From positions 1 to 64,000 of the forward strand of contig JAXGGA010002894.1 of NCBI GenBank assembly GCA_038373865.1: a DNA stretch of 64,000 nt, written 5' to 3'. The notes beneath the pieces are model-generated. The model was not told the DNA's origin, ran no database searches, and saw nothing but the letters and a program-made list of their open reading frames with translations. This document shows positions 56,201-64,000 of this stretch, piece by piece; position 1 is the stretch's first letter, and every line of letters starts with the position of its first letter. A program made the translations under genes and the position numbers. This DNA is from Uloborus plumipes. Its lineage: Eukaryota; Arthropoda; Arachnida; Araneae; Uloboridae.

Positions 56201-58266
56201 GTTTCGGTTGCCTTAGATAATGTTTAATACTTTTTTTTTTTTTTTTTTGCATGCTGCATAAATTACCAAATTAAATTAATTCATTTAACTAGTACATGTA
56301 AATTTTAAGGGTAATAAAATAATAAATAAATAAAAATTGGAATATTTAAAACTGTCTCATTTCCAAAAAGTACCAGCTTTAAAACTGGATTATTGACTAC
56401 GCAAAAAAGTTTCTTCAACGGAACATTTGGAGAAGATATGCTTCTTTTTTATCTCCGTTAGTCGAAAATACGAGGAAGAAAAGCCCAAACATCTTTTTTA
56501 ACTAAGTTCTTTCAAAATAATGAAAAGACAGTTGTATAAATCGTATAATAAAATAAATACAAAGTTAAAATTAATTCAACAGTCAACATGGAAAGAAAAG
56601 GAGCTATCAGGTTTAAGATATAAAAGAGAGAAAATCAAGAGCAAAGCTTGACCTGAAACAAAAGATTTTTTTTGATAATTTTAATCCAATGCCAAAATCT
56701 TTAGATTCTTCAAAAAAAAAAAAGAAAGAAACTATAGTTGCTCTTGCCAGTTTCATAAAGAAAGTTTTTTTTTTTTCTTTTTTACATTGTGTCTTAAAAA
56801 ACAGAAACTGAATTAACTGAAATGTTTGAGTTGATTACTACCATAAAAATCCTTTTTTCACAAATGTTTTTTTTCCCTCTTTCAAATTCTTTCACATACA
56901 TATTAGAAAGAAAAAGACTACTTACTATCATGAGGAGAAGTAATGGCATATTCTCTCTGATGAAGATACAGGAGACCAACTGGCCCTATGACTTTAGGAA
57001 CTTGTGCTATTAGAGCAGCAGCAACATCCTAGTATATAATGAATGATTCAGCTAACTATGATCATTATTTTTTAAAGATTTGACAAACATAAACATGAAA
57101 TTTTACATGAAATTTTTGCTTAATGAGGACGATAGTTTCTAAGGCAAAGAAAATGAATACTTGGTTCATAAAACTATCACAAAATATATTTTTCTGGTAC
57201 TGTGTCTGGTGAGTGCTATGGGATTTTACTCCAGTTTTATGAAAGTTTTCAAAATATTTTTGCAACTTATCTAATGAGTTAATGATTTCTGTTGCATATA
57301 GGACATATGATGAAAAATAACAAATCTAATAAATTACATATGTACTAATGTTAATTTCTATATGGATGTTATTCGAAACAAAGTATGCACAAGTTTATAT
57401 GTTGAAAAATAAATAAATGCATGAAGGTCATAAAATTATTGAGAATTTAAATCCTCTTATTCAAGTTTTTTGAATGTAAGAAAGATTAAAATATTTTACG
57501 TTATGATAAAAAAAAAATACATAGCATTTTACCATATCTTAAAATTTTATACCTACATCAAGATTTCCAATAGGGAATAGAATAAAACTAGTCGTCATGA
57601 ATTCATTATACAGATGGAACAGTATGATAGGTAGTTTCGCCAATATGTTTGGAAATTCATATAGCCCATTCATAAAGGCCCATAGGCGGCTGGAGCAACA
57701 AAAAGTGGGAGGTCAAAAGAAATACGGGAGAGGGGCTTGAAAAAATGGGGGGAGTTAGGATAGCAGTTCCTTTGAAGGTTTTTTTTTTTTTTTTTTTTTT
57801 GCTACAGTTTGGCTATAATATTGGATTTTAACATTGCTGATCATTTGACTTCTGAAATATGCGGAATATGGAGTCAAAAATCAACCTGGCTGTTTGATTT
57901 TCATCCATTCTTATAAAATAACATGAAAAAAAGTCCAAAATATCAAGCTCTCATTTTGGTGAATTACTTTGGTAAATTTACTACTCGATATTTACTTTTT
58001 CACCGTGAAAAATGAGGCGGCAGTCCCCCTTTTGCCCGGGGGGGGGGGGGGGCTACGAGCAGTCTATGGTGATGGCTTTGAATGCTTGAAGTCCAAGAGT
58101 CTATATATATAATAAAATGCCTAAATATTTTGAAAGTATTTGCTCTGGGGAAAAAAAACATTAAATAACACCAATGGCATACCTTCAGGTGAGGGTATGT
58201 TTCAAATAAAGTTCGTGTGTCGGGAGGAAGCTCTTCCAAGAGTATGCCATTTATTATCAAAGGCAT
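35112..58266 (-). CDS. NTAN1: Protein N-terminal asparagine amidohydrolase (NTAN1), 11 exons, complete
   Basis: NTAN1 deamidates N-terminal Asn to Asp, committing proteins to arginylation and degradation by the Arg/N-degron pathway. In 5'-3' gene order the coding exons are 58266-58183, 57028-56926, 55885-55820, 54499-54391, 49987-49919, 49700-49627, 49542-49489, 40895-40842, 37122-37022, 35702-35589 and 35282-35112. All junctions are GT-AG and in phase, giving 999 bp or 332 aa. Without the 69-bp exon 5 the product is 309 aa, against 310 for human NTAN1. Family landmarks are the MPLIINGILLEELPPDTR start, GLLYLHQREYAITSP, the nucleophile region DEATTCSMAVLRHSG with Cys76 (human Cys75), LELHLVGGF, WPVIYGIG, LRIGPYNYEP, and the end VRVCY. 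ATG follows a good acceptor (ttcttacag|A), so at least one 5' UTR exon lies upstream. It is convergent with the hydroxyacid oxidase gene. Confidence 0.95.
35589..35702 (-). CDS. NTAN1: NTAN1 exon 10
   Basis: 114 bp with phase 0 ends, acceptor ttgtgtag|ATG and donor AGA|gtgagt. It encodes MLDVYDCHVGMLRIGPYNYE and then PLRGVDLWLSQSDDFILR, equivalent to LRIGPYSWTP...VDFWL in human NTAN1. Confidence 0.93.
37022..37122 (-). CDS. NTAN1: NTAN1 exon 9
   Basis: 101 bp with acceptor tttcatag|GT and donor GAG|gtaaaa. It encodes GVNTKSGEIFPATFPDKGPD and PLRSARYFTGCYE, matching the family segment ending in ISIYD. Confidence 0.92.
37640..38240. repeat. Dispersed repeat, copy 2 (partner near 5990-6610)
   Basis: Shares ordered blocks with 5990-6610, then degenerate GACTCTGACTC-like runs (37998-38230). 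Lies in NTAN1 intron 8-9. Confidence 0.5.
38568..38803 (+). mobile_element. MITE, ACTGCCGTGCTAAGC family, copy 3
   Basis: About 236 bp, from ATGCCGTGCTAAGCAC to CTTAGCACGGCAGT, with ATT on both sides as a possible 3-bp duplication. Located in NTAN1 intron 8-9. Confidence 0.75.
38890..39055. repeat. Solo unit of the 148-bp repeat
   Basis: Contains AATCAAATCAAAAGGTGAAA, CCGAGATCTTTCAAAC and CTCAAAAGCTAT, then a GACAGGCAGACAGAC tail, like the end of the array at 6754-7330. Confidence 0.6.
39716..40388. mobile_element. TIR transposon (TTACCC... ends) with TA duplication
   Basis: The left end TTACCCCGTATTAGCCGG and right end CCGGCTAATGCCGGGTAA are inverted copies over about 27 bp with TA on each side (39714-39715 and 40389-40390). 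This suggests a mariner-type non-autonomous element of 673 bp. A degraded ACTGCCG-family MITE is nested inside. Confidence 0.65.
39880..40118 (+). mobile_element. Degraded ACTGCCG-family MITE nested in the TTACCC element
   Basis: Left end TACTGGTGTGCCAAGCAC and internal blocks TGGTCATTTGTGAACAGG and CACTTTTGTAGC correspond to the better-preserved copies. It is older or faster-diverged than copies 1-3. Confidence 0.55.
40842..40895 (-). CDS. NTAN1: NTAN1 exon 8
   Basis: 54 bp with acceptor attttacag and donor ATAG|gtaaga. It encodes ELNNSLRGNINWPVIYGI, matching ELND...FPVIYGIAVN in the human protein. Confidence 0.92.
41073..42739 (+). repeat. Left terminal inverted arm of the Ginger-like element
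   Basis: Inverse of 45900-47550. From about 41640 to 42440 it is G+C-richer and contains short ORFs (for example MGSKQNGLGNFELSKSFQSQ at 42174) repeated in the other arm. A good acceptor, tttttgtttcag at about 42108-42119, suggests the arms carry promoter and leader exons reading inward. The inner end is the imperfect palindrome TGTGATGCAATATCACA. Confidence 0.8.
42740..43219. other. A-rich interior of the Ginger-like element
   Basis: A-rich sequence including repeated AAAACC motifs near 42880. No ORF or recognisable domain seen. Confidence 0.5.
43220..43780. repeat. Internal repeats with ACAAATATTTGTG palindromes in the Ginger-like element
   Basis: Three related units start near 43256, 43501 and 43634. 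Each has a palindrome of the type ACAAATATTTGTG followed by a second ATATTTGTGTGAA half and a CACATTACATACCAT block. They lie between the left arm and the integrase and could be a transposase-binding or regulatory array. Confidence 0.6.
43781..44445. other. 3' side of the transposase ORF in the Ginger-like element
   Basis: A+T-rich, downstream of the integrase on the - strand, probably 3' UTR. Repeated short motifs such as tgtgacag and gtcatcaaca are seen; no further coding sequence. Confidence 0.4.
44446..44905 (-). pseudogene. Integrase C-terminal part with GPY/F module (shifted frame)
   Basis: It continues the integrase in a different frame beyond the homopolymer. The tail contains YVKSSDTFKPRFAGPYTILE and, further on, a PSVLHVNRLRLAPH segment. 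This is the GPY/F module typical of gypsy and Ginger1 integrases. It ends FLQSRK before TAA-side sequence at 44446. Only the frameshift prevents one continuous ORF of roughly 440 codons. Confidence 0.75.
44870..45775 (-). pseudogene. Integrase/transposase of the Ginger-like element, N-terminal and catalytic part
   Basis: About 300 codons open in one frame. In order: a zinc-binding domain (HISHTG ... CDSCLCLK, the HHCC pattern, residues about 87-124), then the DDE core with Asp in FCSVDILGP, Asp in FILSDLGKQF and Glu in NSKSERIN. There are 35 residues between the second Asp and the Glu. The frame extends upstream without an ATG to a stop near the inner edge of the right arm, so a spliced leader exon in the arm is likely. 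It is broken by a one-base shift at the run of A near 44881 that separates it from its C-terminus. Confidence 0.8.
45900..47550 (-). repeat. Right terminal inverted arm of the Ginger-like element
   Basis: Inverse of 41073-42739. On the - strand it leads directly into the integrase, so transcription of the transposase probably starts inside this arm. Confidence 0.8.
48122..48200 (+). mobile_element. pogo/mariner-like terminal fragment
   Basis: TACAGTAGAACTTTGATTAT and TCTGAACACTCATTTAACC resemble the terminal repeats of Tc1/pogo-type MITEs. A similar TACAGTCAAACCTAGTTATC occurs at 36230. Fragmentary. Confidence 0.35.
49489..49542 (-). CDS. NTAN1: NTAN1 exon 7
   Basis: 54 bp with acceptor cttgttacag and donor TGTG|gtaagt. 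It encodes AFHKQPFSIHLITACIC, equivalent to the family's IHLVTLCVTEL strand. The following intron is about 8.6 kb and carries the 6.5-kb Ginger-like element. Confidence 0.92.
49627..49700 (-). CDS. NTAN1: NTAN1 exon 6
   Basis: 74 bp with acceptor tgtttcttag|G and donor CTCT|gttagt. It encodes LELHLVGGFLDPRHYSEELA and IQLL, matching LEVHLVGGF of the family. Confidence 0.93.
49919..49987 (-). CDS. NTAN1: NTAN1 exon 5, extra in-frame 69-bp cassette
   Basis: Acceptor is ttaccttttag|G and donor GAAAT|gtaagg. The exon is open in the required frame and adds 23 residues (122-144, starting TTIFLQKYGPEGPKL). It is not found in the vertebrate protein at this place. Because the length is a multiple of three and the phase matches at both ends, skipping it restores Arg followed directly by LELHLVGG, as in human. 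It may be an alternative exon, a lineage-specific constitutive one, or a chance pseudo-exon. Confidence 0.6.
52280..52562 (+). mobile_element. Helitron 3' portion, partial copy
   Basis: ACTGGGCGTCTTAC, TTATTAACACGGGTAAAACC and AGCCCATGGCAATGCCGGGT correspond to blocks of the Helitron at 61866-63260. Ends CAGCTAT where the intact copy has CAGCTAGT. Confidence 0.5.
53064..53622. mobile_element. pogo/Tigger-like MITE with TA duplication
   Basis: Left TAGTGAACTCTCACTTAT and right ATAAGTGAGAGTTCACTG are inverted, with TA at 53062-53063 and 53623-53624. About 559 bp, in NTAN1 intron 4; no intact transposase. Confidence 0.65.
54391..54499 (-). CDS. NTAN1: NTAN1 exon 4
   Basis: 109 bp with acceptor attacttacag and donor GGAAG|gtataa. 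It encodes GSGVTCLGHFDGSGLEQG and ends NVPEG plus AG of an Arg codon. GVTCLGHFDG matches the conserved GATCLTHCDG segment. Confidence 0.92.
55820..55885 (-). CDS. NTAN1: NTAN1 exon 3 (catalytic Cys)
   Basis: 66 bp with acceptor gtattttcag and donor TCTG|gtatgt. It encodes HISVMGTDEATTCSMAVLRH and S. Cys76 corresponds to the catalytic nucleophile Cys75 of human NTAN1. Confidence 0.93.
56926..57028 (-). CDS. NTAN1: NTAN1 exon 2
   Basis: 103 bp, residues 29-62 plus one base. It encodes DVAAALIAQVPKVIGPVGLL and then YLHQREYAITSPHD. Donor is ATGATA|gtaagt. Confidence 0.93.
58183..58266 (-). CDS. NTAN1: NTAN1 exon 1 (coding)
   Basis: ATG to CTG AAG|gtatgcc, 28 codons (MPLIINGILLEELPPDTR onward). 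A pyrimidine-rich acceptor sits one base upstream of the ATG, so the start is near the 5' end of an internal exon. Confidence 0.93.
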
Positions 58267-58436
58267 TCTGTAAGAAAGAAAAGAACATTATTAAGAGGAA
58301 ACTTTACAAATTATTAAATACAACCAAAGTTTATGTTTGAAAACAATACTGATCTTCCACAAAAAAAAAAAAAAGCCTAAATATTCTGGAAGTTCCAAAA
58401 AAATAAAACTGACATTAAAAAGTTGGAGTCATGAGG

Positions 58437-59141
58437 TAGTGGCGTACCTATGGGTTTGTTTTGGGGACAACCCCCCCCCCCCCCCGAAATGTTGGTGCAA
58501 AAACGCAAAAATTAGATGAAAAAATATAAAACTCCTAGAATGAAAAAGTACGATTCTCCAGCGAATATCATTGTGTTACAGACTTCATTGCCACCCCCTC
58601 CCCTTCCCAGAATCATTAAGGATTGTGTTTTTCAGGCAATAAATGTCAAAATTTTCCGGAGGTAGGTGTCTAAACCTCCCATTATGATCGAAATTCGTCT
58701 GAAATTGCGGTTTTGGAACTGAAATTTCGAAAAAATCGCTGGGAAGAATTTCTGTATCCTATCATTTTCTTTCACATTATTAAAAATGGCCGGCAATCGT
58801 GTTTTACTGACTAAGGAAGAGATCAAACATCACCAAGATAGTCTAGAATGGAGTTTTTAGAGGTACAATTTATGAAAATTTCCGGGGGCAAACCCCCGGA
58901 CCCCCCCTTCCATTTTTCTACAGTAATATTTCTTTACTCTTTAAAAAGCTATCCGGTTTTTCAAACTTCGGAAGTACGCATTTTCAAGTGCGTATGATAA
59001 AAAATATACATATACACACATACATACATGCAAAGTGTGGGTAAAAAGGGGTTACCACACCTCCCCCTGCCACCGTTTTTTTAACCTCGTGACAATTTAG
59101 AATATAACCCCCCCTGAAACCAACGAGTAGTTACGCCACTG
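58437..59141. mobile_element. hAT-like MITE with 8-bp target duplication
   Basis: Ends TAGTGGCGTACCTATGGG and GAGTAGTTACGCCACTG are inverted. The flanks TCATGAGG (58429-58436) and TCATGGGG (59142-59149) match at 7 of 8 positions, as expected of hAT elements. About 705 bp, with C- and G-runs inside; no transposase. Confidence 0.7.
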
Positions 59142-59150
59142 TCATGGGGT

Positions 59151-60225
59151 ATAAAATAAATATATGATATCTTGATGACAACAGTCAAAATTTTTGGTTG
59201 ATCTACTTATATTTTTATATGTTGGTTAATTCTAAATCAGCAAATGAAATTTAAATTAGAAATTTTAGAAGAATTAGGTGGTATACAGCTTAGTATAACT
59301 ATAAATAGCTTTAAATGTACCACCTTTTTTGCCTCTCAACTTCCTACATTAAATGAATGAATTAATCAACATATAAAGATATAAGTACAGGGGTCAATTT
59401 AGAGAGAAATTAGGTCCGTTATAGGACTCTTCACAAAATTCAGTCACTCAAAAAGGGACCCTTCACAAAATTCAGAAACTAAAAAAGGGATATGCAATAC
59501 ACCGCCAACTCGACCATTTCGATCTATGGACAGCTGCTTCGAGCTTATTCTGCTCTCATCAGCATGGAATACGAAATTAGTCGAGTTGGAGGCAAAAATC
59601 CTCTTATATAGCAAAGAGAGCCAAAAAAACTGGTAGCTAATGTGAAAGTAGAAATACCAGCGAGCAACCGCACTTAGTACGGTACAACTCGTAAATTTTT
59701 TTGGGCAGAGCGCAAGGCATAAAGCAGTGAGTAACCGCCCCTAGGCAAGGGCTAAGGCAGGATTTTTGCCTCCAACTCGACTAATTTCGTATTCTATGCT
59801 GATGAGAGCAGAATAAGCTCGAAACAGCTGTCCATGGATCGAAATGGTCGAGTTGGCGGTGTATTGCATGTTTCTGCCTTAGCCCTTGCCTAGGGGCGGT
59901 TACTCACTGCTTCAAAAAGGGATCCTTCACAAAATTCAGTCACTCAAAAATGGACCTTTCACAAAAATCCCACACTCAAAAACCGACTCTTCACAGATAT
60001 CCGAGTTTAAAGAATGAACGGGAATATTTCTTGCCGTAACTATTTTTCACAAAATTACGAATTAGTTTTCACAAAATTCCAAACTATTTTTCACAAAATT
60101 CCAGAAACAGGACCTTGGTCAAATATCCTGGATTGACCCCTGAAGTAGATCAACTAAAATTTTTGACTATTGTCATCAAGAAGTCATATATTTATTTTAT
60201 TTCATACTTTTTAGTGCAAATCAAG
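59151..60225. repeat. Inverted-repeat-bounded segment containing a ~30-bp minisatellite
   Basis: Left GATGACAACAGTCAAAATTT and right AAATTTTTGACTATTGTCAT are inverted, as are the neighbouring GATCTACTT/AGTAGATC blocks. Inside, units of the type TTCACAAAATTCAGTCACTC followed by AAAAAGGGACC repeat at 59430-60000, interrupted by foldback copy 3. Confidence 0.55.
59492..59913 (+). mobile_element. Foldback element family, copy 3 (A-B-A'-B' form)
   Basis: Flanked by AAAAAGGGAT on both sides. Modules are A (ATGCAATACACCGCCAACTC on), B (AAAGCAGTGAGTAACCGCCC), inverted A (ending GGCGGTGTATTGCAT) and inverted B. The two inverted pairs are interleaved, not nested. Inserted in a ~30-bp minisatellite. 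Confidence 0.75.
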
Positions 60226-60311
60226 CTGTTAGAAATAGCCTTTACACTTAAAAAGCTTAGTGTTGCAGGGGAGATTTTTGCTGCTCTGAGATAAGTGATT
60301 TTTTAATGTAA

Positions 60312-60830
60312 CTGCCTTTATATAGAAGTTTGGTAAGACCTCATTTAGAGTATGCTGTTCAGTTTTGGTCTCCTTATCTTAAGAAAGATATTAATTTATT
60401 GGAAAGGGTACAAAGGAGGGCTACAAGGTTAGTGAATGGACTTTCTAATTTAGACTATGATTCCAGACTTAGAATGCTTAATATGTATAGTCTTGAGCAA
60501 AGGAGAACCAGAGGGGACATGATTCAGTTGTTTAAATTTATCAAAATGAAAGATGTTACAGGGTTAAATTTTTGCACGGAAAGCAGGACAAGGGGTCATT
60601 GTTATAAGCTGTTTAAATCTCAGGCTAACCTGGAAATTCGGAAAAATTACTATTTTAGCAGAGTAGTGGGAACTTGGAATAGTTTACCAGAAGAGGCGGT
60701 AAGGAGCAAGGGAGTAGATAGTTTTAAGAGGGCCATTGATCTTCATTGGGGTCTATAATTTGACTAGGACCAGCCCAGTTGGGCCCAGAGCCTGTTGCTG
60801 GTTGTCACATTTGTATTTGTATTATACTTC
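60312..60830 (+). mobile_element. 5'-truncated CR1/Jockey-like LINE: reverse transcriptase C-terminus and 3' tail
   Basis: The ORF 60330-60758 encodes VRPHLEYAVQFWSPYLKKDI followed by LLERVQRRATRLV, with SLEQRRTRGD and FSRVVGTWNSLPEEAV later. This is the conserved C-terminal domain after the reverse transcriptase in CR1/Jockey-type elements. It is about 142 codons, intact to its TAA. The short 3' UTR (CCCAGAGCCTGTTGCTGG) ends in a TTTGTATTTGTATT tail. No reverse transcriptase catalytic domain is present, so the copy is dead on arrival. Confidence 0.85.
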
Positions 60831-61865
60831 AATTTCAGGGAAAGCTAGAAATAGCTCTGACTCTCTAACATTGTTAAACTTAGCTTTAATATAAATTCAA
60901 TTTTGGAAAATCATTAAGAGAGATCTACTAGTTAAAGTTACTAAAAATTGCCTAAATTTTTGTCAATTTTAAATTTTTCACCTGGGGCAGAATCTGAATC
61001 CAAGTCTCAACACCACGTTACCTAAGATTAAAAAAAGTGCATTTTTGAAACTTCTTTTAAAAACTAATTTCAGGGGATATCCCAATATCTCACCACCATC
61101 TGATGTTGCCAAAGGTATAATTATAACTCTTGTTATCTTATCTAACCTTCCCAGCAATAAATTACTCAAAAAGGATTTCTTTGAAATTAACTTATCTTGT
61201 AATTTGTAAATTCAACTTATTTCAGTTTTTTTTTTCTTTTTAAAATTAAAACTTGATTTATAATCCTTAAGGGTTACAGATATGGCTCATAGTTTCAAGT
61301 CTTTTTCGCTCCTGGGAAAATTAGAAGGTCCGGCTTTGTTATTGCCCTTACGTACGTAATGAATAGGGGATGTATATTGCATAGTTGCAAGTAAATATGA
61401 ACAACACTGTGCACAATGTTTGGAATTGGACTGGTCAAAGAACTATTTGAACGTAGTGTATTTTTCAAAATATATTGGTTTTCAAATAAAAATGTTGAAA
61501 AAACGATGCATTTTTATTTCAAACTGTATTGTTCTCAATTACTTTAAAAATGGTTCATTCATTTAATGGTCCCATTATAGGAACTTGATTATCACTCTGA
61601 CACAGCTTTTTAGAGGAAAAATATGCTCAATTTAAAAAAAATTATCATATCAAAAAAAAAAAAAACATTAAGCATAAGTTTTTCTGCTCTATTGTCATTT
61701 TTCAACAATCTGTTTGGGCAAAATTAAAGAGTAAAACCGGTCCAGAAAACTACTTTATCTCTCCCCCCCCCCCCTTTCAGTTTCACGCCCGGTCTCATAG
61801 GGGGCGTTGAAACAATTTGCAATCCTAAAGGGAGTGGTAGATGTAAAAAAGTTAAGAAACACATA

Positions 61866-62273
61866 TCTATACTAATAATAAAAAGCTGAAGAGTTTGTTT
61901 GCTTGAACGCGCTAATCTGAGGAACTACTGGTTCGCATTGAAAAATTATTTTTGTGTTGAATAATCTATTTAATCAGGAAAGCTTTAGGCTATATAACAT
62001 AAGAAGTAATTATTATGGTTTAAAAATAATAATGGTCAAAAAGCACAAGCGGATTATTTTCCACTCTTCTCAAGAGATGGCGTTCGTTAAAAGTATTGTT
62101 TTTGCAGCTTAGAGGGTACTAACCAAGGTATAGAGAAATACTTTGAAATATGTTCTTTACATTATATAATATTATATCTATCTGTATTTGATAAGACTGG
62201 GCATCTTACTATTATTTTTCCAAAAGTTCTTCTATTTTTGCGTTTCCCCTTGTCATTTTTTTACTACATATTT

Positions 62274-62356
<83 letters not shown>

Positions 62357-63260
62357 TAGTAGTACCCACACGGCGGCACTGCCCGTGCATTAAATGGAAG
62401 TCAACTGAATAAATTTAAATTCACTCCAACCCTATGAAGTAAAATTATTATATTCTTTAATGCAAATGTTTTTAAATTCCACTTAAAGTCATGTTAAAGT
62501 TTAAATCAATTCGCCAAATAAATCAAAAAGACAGAAAGATAAGTTCCAGGCGATATTAATTATTCAAATTTTGTCAATTTTCAAGGCTTATCTCTGTACG
62601 CAAATTTAAACCCGATGTAACTTCAGGGACAAAAAAGCAGCTGATCCGGAAAATGGACCTAGTATTTCAGTTTTGCGTACAGAGTTAAGCCTTGAAAAAT
62701 TGACAAAATTTGATTAATTAATATCTCCTGTTATAATTAACGGAGAGAAAAGTGCTAAGACTTTTCTTTTTCAGAAAACAAACCCCTTTCCAGCGATGTA
62801 TAATGTTATGGGGTGGGGGAAGGTTTTCCTCCCGAAATTATGGTGGATACACCAAAAATGAGACTGATTAATTAATTTAAAAATAACTAATTCGAAATTT
62901 GGAATTTGGCCTTCGAGATGCATTACACGGGGATACATGATGAATTTTTGTGCCAAGTTTCAGGTCTGTAGCTACTATGGGGGCTTCTGGCCAGCGGTTA
63001 CAAACGTACAAACAAACAAATAAACACCGTCATCTTTAGAGATATCATGTTGCACTTAAAATAGTTTTTTAATAGATTGCCTTATTATTATTAATGCGGG
63101 TGAAACCATGGGGCAGAGCTATGCCTTATTAAAGGTCTTTTGAGTTATAACTTTTATCCATTATAAAACAAAAGAATTCTTTTTCCCACTTTTTTTTGAT
63201 CAAGTTGTTAATTTTTTTTTTATCAAAGGTAGCCCGTGCAACGCTGGATCACACAGCTAG
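61866..63260 (+). mobile_element. Non-autonomous Helitron
   Basis: 5' end TCTATACTAATAATAAAAAG preceded by A, with the AACGCGCTAATCTGAGGAAC block common to arthropod Helitrons. The 3' end GCCCGTGCAACGCTGGATC is followed by ACACAGCTAG, with T after it. TC...CTAG termini inserted between A and T fit Helitron transposition. It contains a 78-bp AT microsatellite and no replicase. Confidence 0.65.
62277..62354. repeat. (AT)n microsatellite inside the Helitron
   Basis: About 38 uninterrupted AT units. Confidence 0.95.
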
Positions 63261-63755
63261 TGTAAAAATAAAAAAAAAGAGACAAATATTTAAAACAAAA
63301 TTTCCATGACCAATGAAGTTGATTACCAGTTTTCAACCGACAGGTCTGACCTAATGGGGAAGCAAAGAAAACAAGAAGCATCTTTCTATTTATACCAAAA
63401 CTAGTAAAGGCATTAAGCTGACAAAATTATTTCAGTGTTGTTGTTTTAGGAGAAAATCAACAGGGTGATCGAAACAGTGTTACAAGGCTGCAGAACTTTC
63501 TTAATCTACCTTTTTTGTAAAGAAAACCTAAATATTTTATTAAAAGTGCAATATTTCTCTCAAAAATTTCAACAAATGCCTATACTTAAATTGTTAGAAA
63601 AAAAAAAGCAGGAGTTAAACTTCATTGGTTCTCCATGGACCAGTAAAATTTTTACTCTATTGGTCCGATAGAATTTTTTTATGGTCTGGGATCAGCAGAT
63701 CACTGTTAATTTCGAACCCTGCACTGGGTAGAGGATCCACATCGCTAGTTGGTAC

Positions 63756-64000
63756 CAGGTAAAAAGCAACAACTGTTTTTTGACACATAAAGCTGTTAGC
63801 AACTTGAGCTATCACTGAAGAAAAAAAATTCAATATCAGCTCAAAGAAGAAATTGTTTAAAAATAGAAGGGGAAAAAGCGAGCTATCAGATGATGAATGT
63901 TTTGAAACATTAACTTTTTTTGAAATATTCATACCGTAAGTGTTACTTACTTGTAAAGATCATGACTTTGATGTCAGAGTCAAACTTAAATTTTGATGTA
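63756..64000 (-). CDS. Two exons of an unidentified - strand gene running off the right edge
   Basis: Exon A (64000-63951) reads TSKFKFDSDIKVMIFT and ends ACAA|gtaagt. Exon B (from 63814, acceptor tttttcttcag) continues in phase as MIAQVANSFMCQKTVVAFYL, with a possible donor CTG|gtacca at 63756-63754. If that donor is not used, the frame stays open to a stop at 63657-63659, through sequence that looks repetitive. The perfect phase join and two good splice signals support real coding sequence. I do not recognise the protein. It lies upstream of NTAN1 in the same orientation but is not needed for the NTAN1 ORF. Confidence 0.45.

Overview
The window is A+T-rich animal genomic DNA: small exons with GT-AG introns, no bacterial-style operons, and a large load of transposable elements. 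The repeat types (tRNA-derived SINEs ending in a CAA run, a CR1/Jockey-like LINE tail, Helitrons, hAT, mariner/pogo-like and other MITEs) suggest an arthropod. I favour a chelicerate, probably a spider. That taxon is inferred from overall repeat character and was not checked by search.

Two complete protein-coding genes can be rebuilt exon by exon with consistent splice phases. They are convergent. On the + strand (13606-26964) an 8-exon gene encodes a 368-aa peroxisomal FMN-dependent (S)-2-hydroxyacid oxidase (HAO1/glycolate oxidase family) ending in the PTS1 signal SRL. On the - strand (58266 down to 35112) an 11-exon gene encodes protein N-terminal asparagine amidohydrolase (NTAN1), which converts N-terminal Asn to Asp in the Arg/N-degron pathway. 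It is 332 aa with every exon included, or 309 aa without one extra in-frame 69-bp exon. The two products act in unrelated pathways, so their adjacency carries no functional message. Two exons of a third, unidentified - strand gene lie at the right edge (63756-64000).

Layout. 1-13.6 kb: no host gene; a tRNA-like sequence in an inverted repeat (1.86-2.89 kb), a Helitron helicase fossil, MITEs, two tandem arrays, and a CpG-rich patch at 10.3-10.5 kb that may be a promoter or first exon. 13.6-27 kb: the hydroxyacid oxidase gene, with exon 3 squeezed between two transposon insertions and intron 4 carrying a ~5.6-kb insertion with long inverted arms and a core of abnormal composition. 27-35 kb: intergenic, with one unexplained 63-aa ORF and a 1.6-kb inverted-repeat element. 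35-58.3 kb: NTAN1, whose intron 7 contains a 6.5-kb element. 58.4-63.3 kb: a stack of hAT, inverted-repeat, foldback, LINE and Helitron sequences.

The most interesting object is the 6478-bp element at 41073-47550. It has near-identical ~1.65-kb terminal inverted repeats beginning TGTGACG, a perfect 5-bp target duplication (AATGG), and an internal Ty3/gypsy-type integrase (zinc-binding HHCC, D,D-35-E, GPY/F module). It looks like a Ginger-type cut-and-paste DNA transposon with unusually long arms, not an LTR retrotransposon.
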